Assembly (NCBI GenBank): GCA_049699715.1 | Contig: JBNAVB010000005.1 | Location: 1-47,019 of the forward strand | DNA from: JAVZYK01 sp049699715 | Lineage (GTDB): Archaea > Nanobdellota > Nanobdellia > Pacearchaeales > UBA284 | Reading direction: 5' to 3' | Length of the DNA stretch: 47,019 nt | Shown: positions 6,772 through 14,372 of the stretch, piece after piece | Numbering within the stretch: the first letter of the stretch is position 1 | Layout of the letters: each line of letters starts with the position of its first letter | Notes under the pieces: model-generated | Told to the model about the DNA's origin: nothing | Seen by the model: only the letters and a program-made list of their open reading frames with translations | The model's database searches: none | Made by a program: the position numbers and the translations under genes

Positions 6772-7299
6772 ATGAAAAAGAGGGGACAGTTTTTTATTAT
6801 TGGAGCAGTTATTCTCGGGATAATTATTCTGAGCGTCGCTACTTTATGGAATGCTACAGTTCGAGACAAGGAAAATGTAGCAAGAAAAAAGTTCCAGGCA
6901 TTGTGCAATAATTACAAGCATGAAGTTTTTGAAGTAAGCAAATATGCCTTAGTCTCAAACAACAAGAGCGGCGAGGAAGATTATATCAAGAATTTCACAA
7001 TTAAGTTCTTGCAAGACACTCGAACAAATGAACCAAATTTCTCACTGCTTTATGTTTACGGTGATAATAAAAAAGTTTCAATTTTCAATGCGACTAATTC
7101 TGCCGTAACTGTAGAATCGGAAAGCCCAAATTGGAATTCTTTGAATGGCTATTCTTATGCTACATTAACTAATAAAGATTCATTGAAGGTAACTATAGAA
7201 AATAATAAGATTAATAAGTTCTATAATCTTTATAAGGATGATAGGTTTTATTTCATCGCGTTAGAGGAAAAAGATGGCGAACAATTTGTTTGTGAATAA
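6772..7299 (+). CDS. pilin-like class III signal-peptide protein
   Basis: A 175-aa protein beginning MKKRGQFFIIGAVILGIIIL: a short basic leader, an RG boundary and a hydrophobic helix, the hallmark of archaeal class III (type IV pilin-like) precursors cleaved by a prepilin/preflagellin peptidase. The rest (about 30-175) is a soluble, mostly beta extracellular domain, with a strand pattern around SLLYVYGDNKKVSIFNATNS. It is the first of five consecutive pilin-like genes and overlaps the next by 26 bp, so the two are probably co-translated. The start is the ATG matching the signal sequence; an ATG 13 bp upstream is out of frame. Whether it is a structural subunit or a minor pilin cannot be told. 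Confidence 0.8.
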   Translation: MKKRGQFFIIGAVILGIIILSVATLWNATVRDKENVARKKFQALCNNYKHEVFEVSKYALVSNNKSGEEDYIKNFTIKFLQDTRTNEPNFSLLYVYGDNKKVSIFNATNSAVTVESESPNWNSLNGYSYATLTNKDSLKVTIENNKINKFYNLYKDDRFYFIALEEKDGEQFVCE

Positions 7300-7828
7300 T
7301 CCGAAAAGCAAGAACAAAAGAGGGATAAGCGAGCTGATATCATATGTTTTATTAATCACGCTCGCGCTGGCGATGGCAGCTGCTTTCTGGTTTTTTATAA
7401 GGCCATATATCGAGAGGCCGTTGCCAGAAGAAGAGTGCCCTGAGAGTGTTTCAATTGTACTCGAAAATTACAGTTGTAATGGCACTCATATTAATTATAC
7501 TTTGAAAAATAGGGGCCTGCACAATATAGAGGGTGTTAAGTTGAATGTTATTGATCCCATATTGAACAATGAGTTTACATTACAATGGTTTTTGCCTTCG
7601 CCTGCTTGCCAACAAATCCAAGAGACTTGCACTGAGTGCGATAATGTCTGTCTAAGGGCTGGTGAAACGCCATTGCAAGGGGAAACAAATTATCAAAGAT
7701 TCGTTGAGATTAAAAAAATCGCGATTTATCCTATAAAGACTGATGAAAAAGGAATTGCGAAAATATGTACAGGGGCGGTGTTAAAGATTCCTATCACAAA
7801 CTGCAGATCTAGAACGCCACCCGAATAA
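7274..7828 (+). CDS. pilin-like class III signal-peptide protein
   Basis: A 184-aa protein. A leader of about 16 residues ends in KNKRG and is followed by ISELISYVLLITLALAMAAA, a pilin-type hydrophobic helix; prepilin peptidase would cut after the glycine. The extracellular part has a CARDB-like strand pattern (IVLENYSCNGTHINYTLKNRG, with possible N-glycosylation sites NGT and NYT) and several cysteines (ACQQIQETCTECDNVC) that may form disulfides. It starts inside the end of the previous gene, in another frame. It is the second of five pilin-like genes. A similar leader is found in archaellins and in many DPANN surface proteins. Confidence 0.8.
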   Translation: MANNLFVNNPKSKNKRGISELISYVLLITLALAMAAAFWFFIRPYIERPLPEEECPESVSIVLENYSCNGTHINYTLKNRGLHNIEGVKLNVIDPILNNEFTLQWFLPSPACQQIQETCTECDNVCLRAGETPLQGETNYQRFVEIKKIAIYPIKTDEKGIAKICTGAVLKIPITNCRSRTPPE

Positions 7829-7838
7829 AACAAAAAAT

Positions 7839-7874
7839 CGGTAAGTTATTTAAAGTGCGGAAAGTTATTTAAAG
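7839..7874 (+). promoter_or_regulatory. tandem TATA-containing repeat
   Basis: Two 17-bp units (7839-7855 and 7858-7874), cgg[t/a]aagttatttaaag, differ at one base and are spaced by 19 bp start to start. Each contains a TATA-like ttatttaaag. They lie upstream of the pilin gene at 7921. Predicted starts would give leaders of about 43 and 24 nt. Two promoters, or a TATA plus an activator site, are possible. Confidence 0.5.
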
Positions 7875-7920
7875 CTGGAATCATTCGATAAAATAGATAT
7901 AAAAAATTAAAACAGAAAAG

Positions 7921-8361
7921 ATGGCAAAAGACCACAACAAAAGGGCTATTTCACCTGTCATAGCAACTGTCTTGTTGATAGTTGTGGCCATAGCCTTGTT
8001 TTTGCTTATATTTTTCTGGATCAGGGGTTTTCAGAAAGAAGCTGTTTTAAAATATGGCACGCCTGTTGAAACAGTATGCTCAAATGTTAGATATGAAGGC
8101 AGCTATACGGCTGGAACTTTACAAGTGACAAACACTGGAAGCGTGGTTATATCCAAAGTCAGTGTCTTTATAACAAGTGGAAGTTCAACAAAATTGGCTG
8201 GAAATCTCACGAATATACAGCCAGCGAGCAGCTCGACGTACACCGGAGGTTCAGGTTGCACAAAAATTAAATTAGTGCCTTACTTGCTGGGCCAGACAAA
8301 ATCTGGCGCTTACAGAGAAGTGCCTTGCAACAATCAAGTCAAAGTTATTAACTGTGGATAA
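7921..8361 (+). CDS. archaeal type IV pilin (DUF1628-type N-terminus)
   Basis: A 146-aa protein whose N-terminus, NKRAISPVIATVLLIVVAIA, is the standard archaeal pilin sequence of the Pilin_N/DUF1628 family: KR, small residue, S-P-V-I-A-T-V-L-L-I. The leader peptidase would cut near the RA/I junction. The globular part (about 45-146) is beta-rich and contains an NTGSVVISKVSVFI strand pair and several cysteines. It probably forms a surface pilus subunit. It has its own promoter region with a duplicated TATA-like element and is followed 40 bp later by a related pilin. Confidence 0.88.
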   Translation: MAKDHNKRAISPVIATVLLIVVAIALFLLIFFWIRGFQKEAVLKYGTPVETVCSNVRYEGSYTAGTLQVTNTGSVVISKVSVFITSGSSTKLAGNLTNIQPASSSTYTGGSGCTKIKLVPYLLGQTKSGAYREVPCNNQVKVINCG

Positions 8362-8401
8362 TCCCTATCATAATAAATTAAATAAAAACAATTAAAGAAA
8401 A

Positions 8402-8857
8402 ATGAACAAAAGAGGGATAGAACCGGTTGTGGCCACAGTGTTGCTTATAGTTATTACAATTGCGGCAGTTGCTCTGATAATCGCGTTTGTTGTGCCTTTC
8501 GTGCAAAAGCAACTCGGCACAGCAGATTTGTGTTACAAAGCAAATGGAATTCAATTAGATTCTGCAGCGACTTGCTATAATCAGACTACTCAAAACGTAA
8601 CACTGAAGATAGTATGGGGCGGCAATGAGGCTTTGAACCTGACAAAAGTCAGAGTATCGGTGAGCAATGCAACTAAAACAAACTCATTAGAAATTTCCAG
8701 AGAAGAACTGCCACAGAATCCTGGTGAAGAAAGCACTGTGACAAAAACATTTGATGTAACAAATCCGACAACAATTTCAATTGCACCTGTTTTGAAACCT
8801 GTGAGAGGTAATGAAATAACCTGTGAGATTAGGAGCATGTCAATATACAAGTGCTAG
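8402..8857 (+). CDS. archaeal type IV pilin-like protein
   Basis: A 151-aa protein starting MNKRGIEPVVATVLLIVITI, again the Pilin_N pattern (P-V-V-A-T-V-L-L-I). The helix runs to about residue 33. The extracellular domain is rich in NxT/S sequons (NQT, NVT, NLT, NAT), consistent with N-glycosylation, and has a beta-sandwich-like pattern (VTLKIVWGGNEALNLTKVRV). Four cysteines may pair. It follows its paralogue at 7921 by 40 bp with an AT-rich stretch between (taataaattaaat), which could be a weak promoter of its own. It is the fourth of the five-gene pilin cluster. Confidence 0.85.
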   Translation: MNKRGIEPVVATVLLIVITIAAVALIIAFVVPFVQKQLGTADLCYKANGIQLDSAATCYNQTTQNVTLKIVWGGNEALNLTKVRVSVSNATKTNSLEISREELPQNPGEESTVTKTFDVTNPTTISIAPVLKPVRGNEITCEIRSMSIYKC

Positions 8858-8906
8858 TGACTCGAACAACTGAAAAAACTGGAAAATCAAGTGAGTGAAA
8901 ATCAAA

Positions 8907-9407
8907 ATGAAGAAAGGAGCAGTTTGGGTGTCTACAGTTCTCTATATTTTGATTAGCCTTGCAATTATCGGAATGGTCATAGCTGCTGTAACCCCAAGAA
9001 TCAACAGTGCAAAAGATAGGGCCACAATAGAACAAACGATAATTATGCTCGACAATCTTGATTCTACGATACAGCAAGTCAGCCAAGTACAAGGGACTAG
9101 ACTAAAAAGCGAATTCAAGATGTCCAGAGGATTCTTGAGCATAGATCCTACAAATGAAAAAATCATTTGGCAGTTAAACAACTCGGTTTATAAATACAGC
9201 GAGCCTGGAGTCCCTATAAATATAAGCAATATAGAGGTCTTGACAACTGCGGCGGCAGGGGGCCAGGGATGGAACATACAGCTCACTTTGGCTTATCCCA
9301 CATTAAACTTTATCTCGACTGTTGAAACATTACAGCCCGCTGAAGTGCCATACAAGCTATGGATCGAGAACAAAGGCGACAGGAACATAGCTATCAGCAC
9401 TAGCTAA
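8907..9407 (+). CDS. pilin-like class III signal-peptide protein
   Basis: A 166-aa protein beginning MKKGAVWVSTVLYILISLAI: a very short basic leader, KG boundary and hydrophobic helix. The frame also has a GTG at 8895, but the ATG at 8907 gives a leader of the same kind as its neighbours and is preferred. After the helix comes a long amphipathic region (RATIEQTIIMLDNLDSTIQQ), as in bacterial and archaeal pilins where the N-terminal helix continues into the globular domain. The rest is beta-rich. It is the last gene of the pilin cluster, 50 bp before the promoter region of serS. Confidence 0.75.
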   Translation: MKKGAVWVSTVLYILISLAIIGMVIAAVTPRINSAKDRATIEQTIIMLDNLDSTIQQVSQVQGTRLKSEFKMSRGFLSIDPTNEKIIWQLNNSVYKYSEPGVPINISNIEVLTTAAAGGQGWNIQLTLAYPTLNFISTVETLQPAEVPYKLWIENKGDRNIAISTS

Positions 9408-9457
9408 TCCTAAAGCAGCAAACTAAGCGAACTTCACTAAAGTTCACCAAAGAAATC

Positions 9458-9465
9458 TTTAAATA
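9458..9465 (+). promoter_or_regulatory. TATA box of serS
   Basis: tttaaata begins 29 nt before the serS ATG, indicating a leaderless mRNA. Confidence 0.7.
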
Positions 9466-9486
9466 TTCTTTTTCTTTTCTCTTGTC

Positions 9487-10755
9487 ATGCTTGATATTAA
9501 GCTTATTCGTGATAAGCCAAAAGAAGTGGAAGAATCGCTTAAGAGAAGGGGGTTAGATATTAAAGATATAGATGTTCTTCTCGAGTTAGATAAAAAATGG
9601 CGCGATTTGAAACAAGAGACTGAGGTGCTTAGAGCAGAGCGCAACAAAATAAGCGAAAGAATCAATGAGGCGAAGAAACAAGATAAAAAGATTGATGACA
9701 TAATCAAGCGTGCTCGTGAGATTCCGAAAAAGATAGAAGAAAGAGAAAAAGAGTTATTACAAGTAGAAAAGAAACGAGAAGAGTTGCTTGAAAAATTACC
9801 AAACATTGTAGACAAAAGTGTGCCCGTAGGCTCTGCTGATAAAAATAAAATTTTGAAGGTTATTGGAGAACCAAGAAAATTTGATTTCAAAATAAAGGGT
9901 CATGAGGAATTATTGGTTTCGTTGAATTGTCTTGATATCGAAAGAGCTGCAAAAGTTGCAGGCGCAAGATTCTATTATTTGAAGCGAGAGTTAGTGAAAC
10001 TAAATCAGGCACTCATCAACTATGCCTTGGATTTCCTCGCAAAAAAAGGTTTCACGCTTGTGCAGCCGCCCTATATGTTGCGGAAAGAAGCTTTAAAAGG
10101 TGCACTTAACTTTGCCGCATTTGAAGAGATGATTTATAAGATTGAAGGCGAAGATTTGTATTTGATAGGGACAGCTGAACATGCTCTAAATGCTTATCAC
10201 ATGAATGAAACCTTACAAGCAACTGAGCTTCCAATAAGATTCGCAGGCATTTCCCCTTGTTTCAGAAAAGAAGCTGGAGCACATGGAAAAGACACTAAAG
10301 GAATATTTAGAATTCATCAATTTGAGAAGGTAGAACAATTTGTTTTCTGCAAACCAGAACAAGCATGGAAAGAATTTGACTTGATGTTGAATAATTCAAT
10401 CGCGATTTACAAAGGTTTGGGGATTCCTTTTAGGGTCGTTGTGCTTGCTTCAGAAGATTTAGGAAGAGTTGCTACAAAGACCATTGATTTGGAGGGATGG
10501 TTCCCGAGCCAAGGGGCTTATAGAGAACTAGGCTCTTGCTCTAATTGTTTAGACTATCAAGCACGAAGAGGCAATATTAAGTTTGAGGAAAAAGGGGAAA
10601 GAAAATATGTCTACACTTTAAATAACACGGCCGTAGCGACAGAAAGAATGCTTGCATGTATCGTAGAAAATTACCAGCAAAAAGATGGCAGCATTAAAGT
10701 TCCAGCATGCCTTCAAAAATACTGCGGATTTAAGATAATAAAATTAATAAGATAA
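9487..10755 (+). CDS. serS: Seryl-tRNA synthetase
   Basis: A 422-aa class II aminoacyl-tRNA synthetase that charges tRNA-Ser (and tRNA-Sec where present). Residues 1-105 form the two-helix antiparallel coiled-coil arm (RDLKQETEVLRAERNKISER) that grips the long variable arm of tRNA-Ser. The catalytic core shows motif 2 at about 260-280 (FRKEAGAHGKDTKGIFRIHQ) and motif 3 near the C-terminus (NNTAVATERMLACIVENY, containing the class II arginine). SCSNCLDYQARR before it is typical of the standard SerRS, so this is not the methanogen-type rare SerRS. The start is fixed by the TATA register. It is monocistronic; the next gene follows after a gap with a strong Shine-Dalgarno site. Confidence 0.96.
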   Translation: MLDIKLIRDKPKEVEESLKRRGLDIKDIDVLLELDKKWRDLKQETEVLRAERNKISERINEAKKQDKKIDDIIKRAREIPKKIEEREKELLQVEKKREELLEKLPNIVDKSVPVGSADKNKILKVIGEPRKFDFKIKGHEELLVSLNCLDIERAAKVAGARFYYLKRELVKLNQALINYALDFLAKKGFTLVQPPYMLRKEALKGALNFAAFEEMIYKIEGEDLYLIGTAEHALNAYHMNETLQATELPIRFAGISPCFRKEAGAHGKDTKGIFRIHQFEKVEQFVFCKPEQAWKEFDLMLNNSIAIYKGLGIPFRVVVLASEDLGRVATKTIDLEGWFPSQGAYRELGSCSNCLDYQARRGNIKFEEKGERKYVYTLNNTAVATERMLACIVENYQQKDGSIKVPACLQKYCGFKIIKLIR

Positions 10756-10811
10756 TAAAATTAATAATTAAAAAAATAAAAAGTAGGAAGAGATAAGAAA
10801 AAGAAGTGAAA

Positions 10812-10818
10812 GGAGGTG
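10812..10818 (+). promoter_or_regulatory. strong Shine-Dalgarno site
   Basis: GGAGGTG, a perfect match to the 16S 3' end complement, lies six bases before the ATG at 10825. It decides the start in favour of 10825 over the GTG at 10816, which is part of the site itself. Confidence 0.75.
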
Positions 10819-10824
10819 GACAAA

Positions 10825-11253
10825 ATGGGGATGTTTGGATATGAAGAGATGTTGAGACCATTGTTAGGGGCCAGCATCTTGGCATTTATAGGAACTTTAC
10901 TTGTGTTATGGATAATTATGGGGATAGTGATTTATGTGTATTATTCATGGGCATTTATGTCCATAGGGAAGAAAGTCAAGTTTAAGTATCCAGGATTAGC
11001 ATGGATTCCGGCGGTTGGGCCATTGATAATAACAAGCCAGGCCGCTAAAATGCCTTGGTGGCCAATATTGCTACTGGCGGGATTCTGGATTCCAGTAGTA
11101 GGAGTGATATTGAATCTTGTGATTATGGTTTTCTCTGTGATATGGCTTTGGAAAACTTTCGAAGAAGTGGACAGGCCAGGATGGTGGGCGATCCTTTGCT
11201 TGATTCCAATAGTAAACTTGGTGCTTATAGGAATCGCTGCGTGGAGCAAATAA
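10825..11253 (+). CDS. small multi-pass membrane protein (DUF5684-like)
   Basis: A 142-aa protein with four hydrophobic segments (about 12-40, 55-70, 73-100 and 118-140). The pattern PGLAWIPAVGPLIITSQAAK, then WWPILLLAG, and PGWWAILCLIPIVNLVLIGI is typical of the DUF5684-type small membrane proteins found in bacteria and DPANN archaea, where proline-glycine-tryptophan turns link helices. Biochemical function is not known. It has an unusually strong Shine-Dalgarno site and no TATA in leaderless register, so it may be read through from serS or have a leadered transcript. Confidence 0.75.
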   Translation: MGMFGYEEMLRPLLGASILAFIGTLLVLWIIMGIVIYVYYSWAFMSIGKKVKFKYPGLAWIPAVGPLIITSQAAKMPWWPILLLAGFWIPVVGVILNLVIMVFSVIWLWKTFEEVDRPGWWAILCLIPIVNLVLIGIAAWSK

Positions 11254-11388
11254 AAAAGTTAGATTTTTGTAGATTTTTATTTTTTCTTTTTTTTATTTTA
11301 ATTATGCCAGCATTTAATTTGATCTCAAGATTTGAACAGGGTTTATTTAAGTTTTATTACTATTGATAAATGACAATAAATAGTAAAT

Positions 11389-11396
11389 TTTATATA
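11389..11396 (+). promoter_or_regulatory. TATA box of the M23-type peptidase gene
   Basis: tttatata begins 29 nt before the ATG at 11418, favouring that start over the in-frame ATG at 11451. Confidence 0.65.
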
Positions 11397-11417
11397 GCTT
11401 GAATTCCTGAAAGAATT

Positions 11418-13232
11418 ATGACACGGGGATTCTTAGAAAAGGAAAAAACTATGGCTTCGGAAGCGATGAAATCTGACGAGATTAGAGATGTAGATATAAC
11501 TATAAATCACCCCAAAAACAATACCCCCTCCTATGATTTTGTGTTCTATTCTCTAAAGGATAATGTAGTTAAAGATTTTACATTAAAATCTCAAACCGAT
11601 ACTCTTAGCTTTGAAGAGATGACAATAATTAAGGATAATGCAGAGGAGAAGATTAGAAAATACGCTTTGGAGATAAGAAATTTTTACAATCAGAAAAACG
11701 ACCTAAAAAACTCTGTAAAATTTCTCAATCCTTCACTTTCAACATTTGAAAAAGTCATTCTTGAAGAACCTGACATTAAGATTAAAGACATAGCTTACAA
11801 AGCGCAGGTTTTTTATTCATTAAAGATAGGGATGGAGCCTGCACCATTAGAATTCTATTACAACAAAATAAGGGCGCTTGAAGCGAAAGCACTCCAAGAA
11901 AGCACAGCAAAAGATTTGCAAAGGGCTTTTATTAAGGCAGTTGAAGAAACAGAGCTCGAAAAAGCGCAGAAACAACAATTACAACAGTTGCAATTACAGA
12001 AAGAAAAAACAGTTGTACAAACTAAGCAAATCACAAACGTTACACCTGTAGTAATGCCATCAGTCGCAGAGGGAGTGGCTCCTAAGATAGCAAAGCCCTA
12101 CGAACATAAATTGGTCAAGCCATACAAGCCAAAAGTTAAGACTATAAAATTAAGGAGAAGACTAATACAACCAAAATTTTTGAGCAAATCACTCGAGTTC
12201 AAGAATGTTGTAATGCCGGCACTTGCGGCATTGTTTTTATATATGGGCGGGCAGGGAGCATTCAAACTGCGCATGGAATACATTAATTACAAGACGAGCA
12301 AGCTGCAAGAAACTGCTTTGGATTTCAGGACGATAAGCAAAATCAAGCAGGTTGCCAAAAATCTTGAAGGCAAAATTTTCTATAGCACAAAAAAAGATGA
12401 GTCGATTATCGGGCCGGGAGAACACATTTTATTAGAAATTGTTAATTATTCCAAAGGGAGAAAGAAAATCGAAGAGGTTCTCGGTGGTGTGCATTTCAGT
12501 GTGAGGAAGATGAAATTTCCGTTCTCGCCGCCTTTAAACAATTGGGATTTTCGTAAGGGGGGAAATGATTTTGGAAGGAAAAGAAGGCGAATTACACAAT
12601 ATAAAAAAGAAATAATCTGCCAAGATACTTTCAAAATAGAAACACTAGTAGCTTCGGATATTGTCTTGAAAGGACCCCACAGCGGTTGTGATTATATTGC
12701 GGGGGATACAATCAAGGCAGCGGCCCCGGGAATTGCTTATGTTGGATGGAGTCCGATAGGGGGTTATTTTGTGGAAATCGAACACGGGAAAGCCGAGCCC
12801 CTAGAGGGCGGATTAAAATTTGAAATTGATGGAATGACCAGAGAAGAGTTCGAGGTCTATGCTGATTCTATAAAGTGTATTGTGGGTAACAAACTAACCT
12901 ACAGAAAACCAGAATTTTTCTACGGGAAACCTTTTAGCACTTATTACTGTCATATAAGAAGAAGTTCAAAAAATCCAGGGGGGGCATTTTTTGTGAAATC
13001 TGGGGATTATGTTGAAAGAGGACAGCCTATAGCTTTAGTCGGAGCTACTGGAAGAGCGACTGCGAGACATTTACATTTTATGTTAGTTATTGGAAAAACC
13101 CCCGTAGATCCTTCCTGGCTTATCTCTGACAATGAAAAAGAAATGGGAAACATTTCAGGGCTGTATGCTGTTAGGGATAGTATAGAAAAAATATTAGATT
13201 ACAGAGAAAATCTCTCAAAAGCGGAATTCTAA
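11418..13232 (+). CDS. large protein with C-terminal M23-type (LytM) peptidase domain
   Basis: A 604-aa protein. Residues 1-200 are largely helical and charged, with a Gln-rich coiled segment at about 175-205. A weakly hydrophobic stretch at about 264-282 (VVMPALAALFLYMGGQGAF) may be a membrane helix. The C-terminal part (about 410-575) has the features of the M23 zinc endopeptidase fold: HSGCD gives His421 and Asp425, YCHI gives His512, and HLHF gives His551 and His553, with the connecting GDYVERGQPIALVGATGRA strand-turn typical of the family. M23 enzymes cut glycine-containing peptide bridges in bacterial peptidoglycan. Archaea lack that polymer, so the target is unknown: another cell's wall, a surface protein, or a role without peptidase activity. 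Confidence 0.75.
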   Translation: MTRGFLEKEKTMASEAMKSDEIRDVDITINHPKNNTPSYDFVFYSLKDNVVKDFTLKSQTDTLSFEEMTIIKDNAEEKIRKYALEIRNFYNQKNDLKNSVKFLNPSLSTFEKVILEEPDIKIKDIAYKAQVFYSLKIGMEPAPLEFYYNKIRALEAKALQESTAKDLQRAFIKAVEETELEKAQKQQLQQLQLQKEKTVVQTKQITNVTPVVMPSVAEGVAPKIAKPYEHKLVKPYKPKVKTIKLRRRLIQPKFLSKSLEFKNVVMPALAALFLYMGGQGAFKLRMEYINYKTSKLQETALDFRTISKIKQVAKNLEGKIFYSTKKDESIIGPGEHILLEIVNYSKGRKKIEEVLGGVHFSVRKMKFPFSPPLNNWDFRKGGNDFGRKRRRITQYKKEIICQDTFKIETLVASDIVLKGPHSGCDYIAGDTIKAAAPGIAYVGWSPIGGYFVEIEHGKAEPLEGGLKFEIDGMTREEFEVYADSIKCIVGNKLTYRKPEFFYGKPFSTYYCHIRRSSKNPGGAFFVKSGDYVERGQPIALVGATGRATARHLHFMLVIGKTPVDPSWLISDNEKEMGNISGLYAVRDSIEKILDYRENLSKAEF

Positions 13233-13277
13233 TTCTATTTTAAATAAATTTTTAAATTCGATTATCCTCTCTTTATC

Positions 13278-13940
13278 ATGAAAATTCATACAAAGAAAAA
13301 ACAAGCGAAATCTAAACATCTAAAGATTATGGCTATAGGCGACTTACATGGTGACTCAAGGCAAGCAATTAGATTAGCAGAAAAAGCCAAAAAAGAGAAA
13401 GTCGATCTTGTTATCTTGAGTGGAGATTTAACATTTGCAGAACAAAGCGTTGATTATCTTGTTGGGCCTTTTGCCAAGCGCAAGCTTGATGTTTTGATTA
13501 TTCCTGGGAATCATGAAACTGTCGCTACAGCGAACTTTCTTGAAAAAGTTTACTCGCCTAATGTCAAAAACCTACATGGCATGGGCTTCAGGCTGCGTGA
13601 TATAAGCCATGACATAGGCATTTTCGGGGCGGGCGGCGCGAATATTGGCCTATTCCAGATGAGTGAACCAGAGATTTATGGCACGCTTAAAAAGGGCTTT
13701 GAGAAGGTAAAAGACGCGGACAAGAAAATAATGATAACGCATGTTCATCCATCTAATTCTTTAATGGCTAAACTCTCGACTTTAGTTCCGGGAAGCGAGG
13801 GCGTTAGGAAGGCCATAGAAAAGTTTCAGCCAGATATCGCTATATGTTCTCATGTCCATGAAGCTGAAGGTATTGAAGAAAAAATAGGCAAAACAAAAGT
13901 GATAAATGTAGGAAGAAAAGGAAAGATAATTGTTGTTTGA
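13278..13940 (+). CDS. calcineurin-like metallophosphoesterase
   Basis: A 220-aa protein with all the dinuclear-metal motifs of the calcineurin-like family in order: GDLHGD at 21-26, SGDL at 49-52, GNHE at 77-80, THVHP near 155 and SHVHEAEG near 192. These ligate two metal ions for phosphoester hydrolysis. The size and the simple alpha/beta layout match the YfcE/MJ0936-type single-domain enzymes, which act on phosphodiesters in vitro. The natural substrate is unknown. A tttttaaa stretch lies about 29 nt upstream of the ATG, so the start is likely right and the transcript leaderless. Confidence 0.9.
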   Translation: MKIHTKKKQAKSKHLKIMAIGDLHGDSRQAIRLAEKAKKEKVDLVILSGDLTFAEQSVDYLVGPFAKRKLDVLIIPGNHETVATANFLEKVYSPNVKNLHGMGFRLRDISHDIGIFGAGGANIGLFQMSEPEIYGTLKKGFEKVKDADKKIMITHVHPSNSLMAKLSTLVPGSEGVRKAIEKFQPDIAICSHVHEAEGIEEKIGKTKVINVGRKGKIIVV

Positions 13941-14174
13941 AATGTCAAGAATAAAAATATAACAATTAGGAATAACAAATGCTATAATAGCATCGAACCA
14001 ATAATAATCAAGAACAAAAAAGCTAGTTGTGTTAGATAACAAAGATTCTTTTCTAAAGTTTCCAAGCGGTTCAATATTCAAAGGCAAGTCACTCAAGGGA
14101 ACATGTAAAATAGAAACAATGCAATAGATAAGATGTTCTATAGACATAATCAAAGAAACCGAGCCTTTAATGCT

Positions 14175-14372
14175 ATGAAAAAGCCACATACAGGAGGAAA
14201 AATTCCTGTTGTGTTGATTCATTGGCTTGCAAAAATAAAGAGGGGACAGCCAAGAAAAGGCAAGCATACTCGCGAGATATTATGGATAAATTCTAAATAT
14301 CAAGGCCATGAGCTTGCGCCTAATGTAAAATATTTCTTGAAAAAGTTAAAGAAAGAAAAGAAGATTAGTTAA
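14175..14372 (+). CDS. small basic protein, 65 aa
   Basis: The product is not recognised. It is small and very basic (KIKRGQPRKGKHTREIL and a C-terminal KKLKKEKKIS), suggesting nucleic-acid or ribosome binding. The frame extends upstream to an ATG at 14133, which would give 79 aa, but the extra residues look less natural and no TATA or Shine-Dalgarno site settles the matter. It overlaps the 3' end of the convergent elp3 gene by 8 bp. The opposite strand holds a 161-codon frame that runs through the phosphoesterase gene and is probably a shadow. The upstream gap of about 230 bp (13941-14174) is AT-rich and shows no other feature. Confidence 0.5.
   Translation: MKKPHTGGKIPVVLIHWLAKIKRGQPRKGKHTREILWINSKYQGHELAPNVKYFLKKLKKEKKIS

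Noticed and set aside
13782..14267. 161-codon minus-strand frame with hydrophobic segments
   Set aside because: Its last 160 bases run antisense through the well-supported phosphoesterase gene, it lacks a TATA in register, and its hydrophobic look comes from reading A-rich DNA in reverse. A small membrane protein here cannot be fully excluded.
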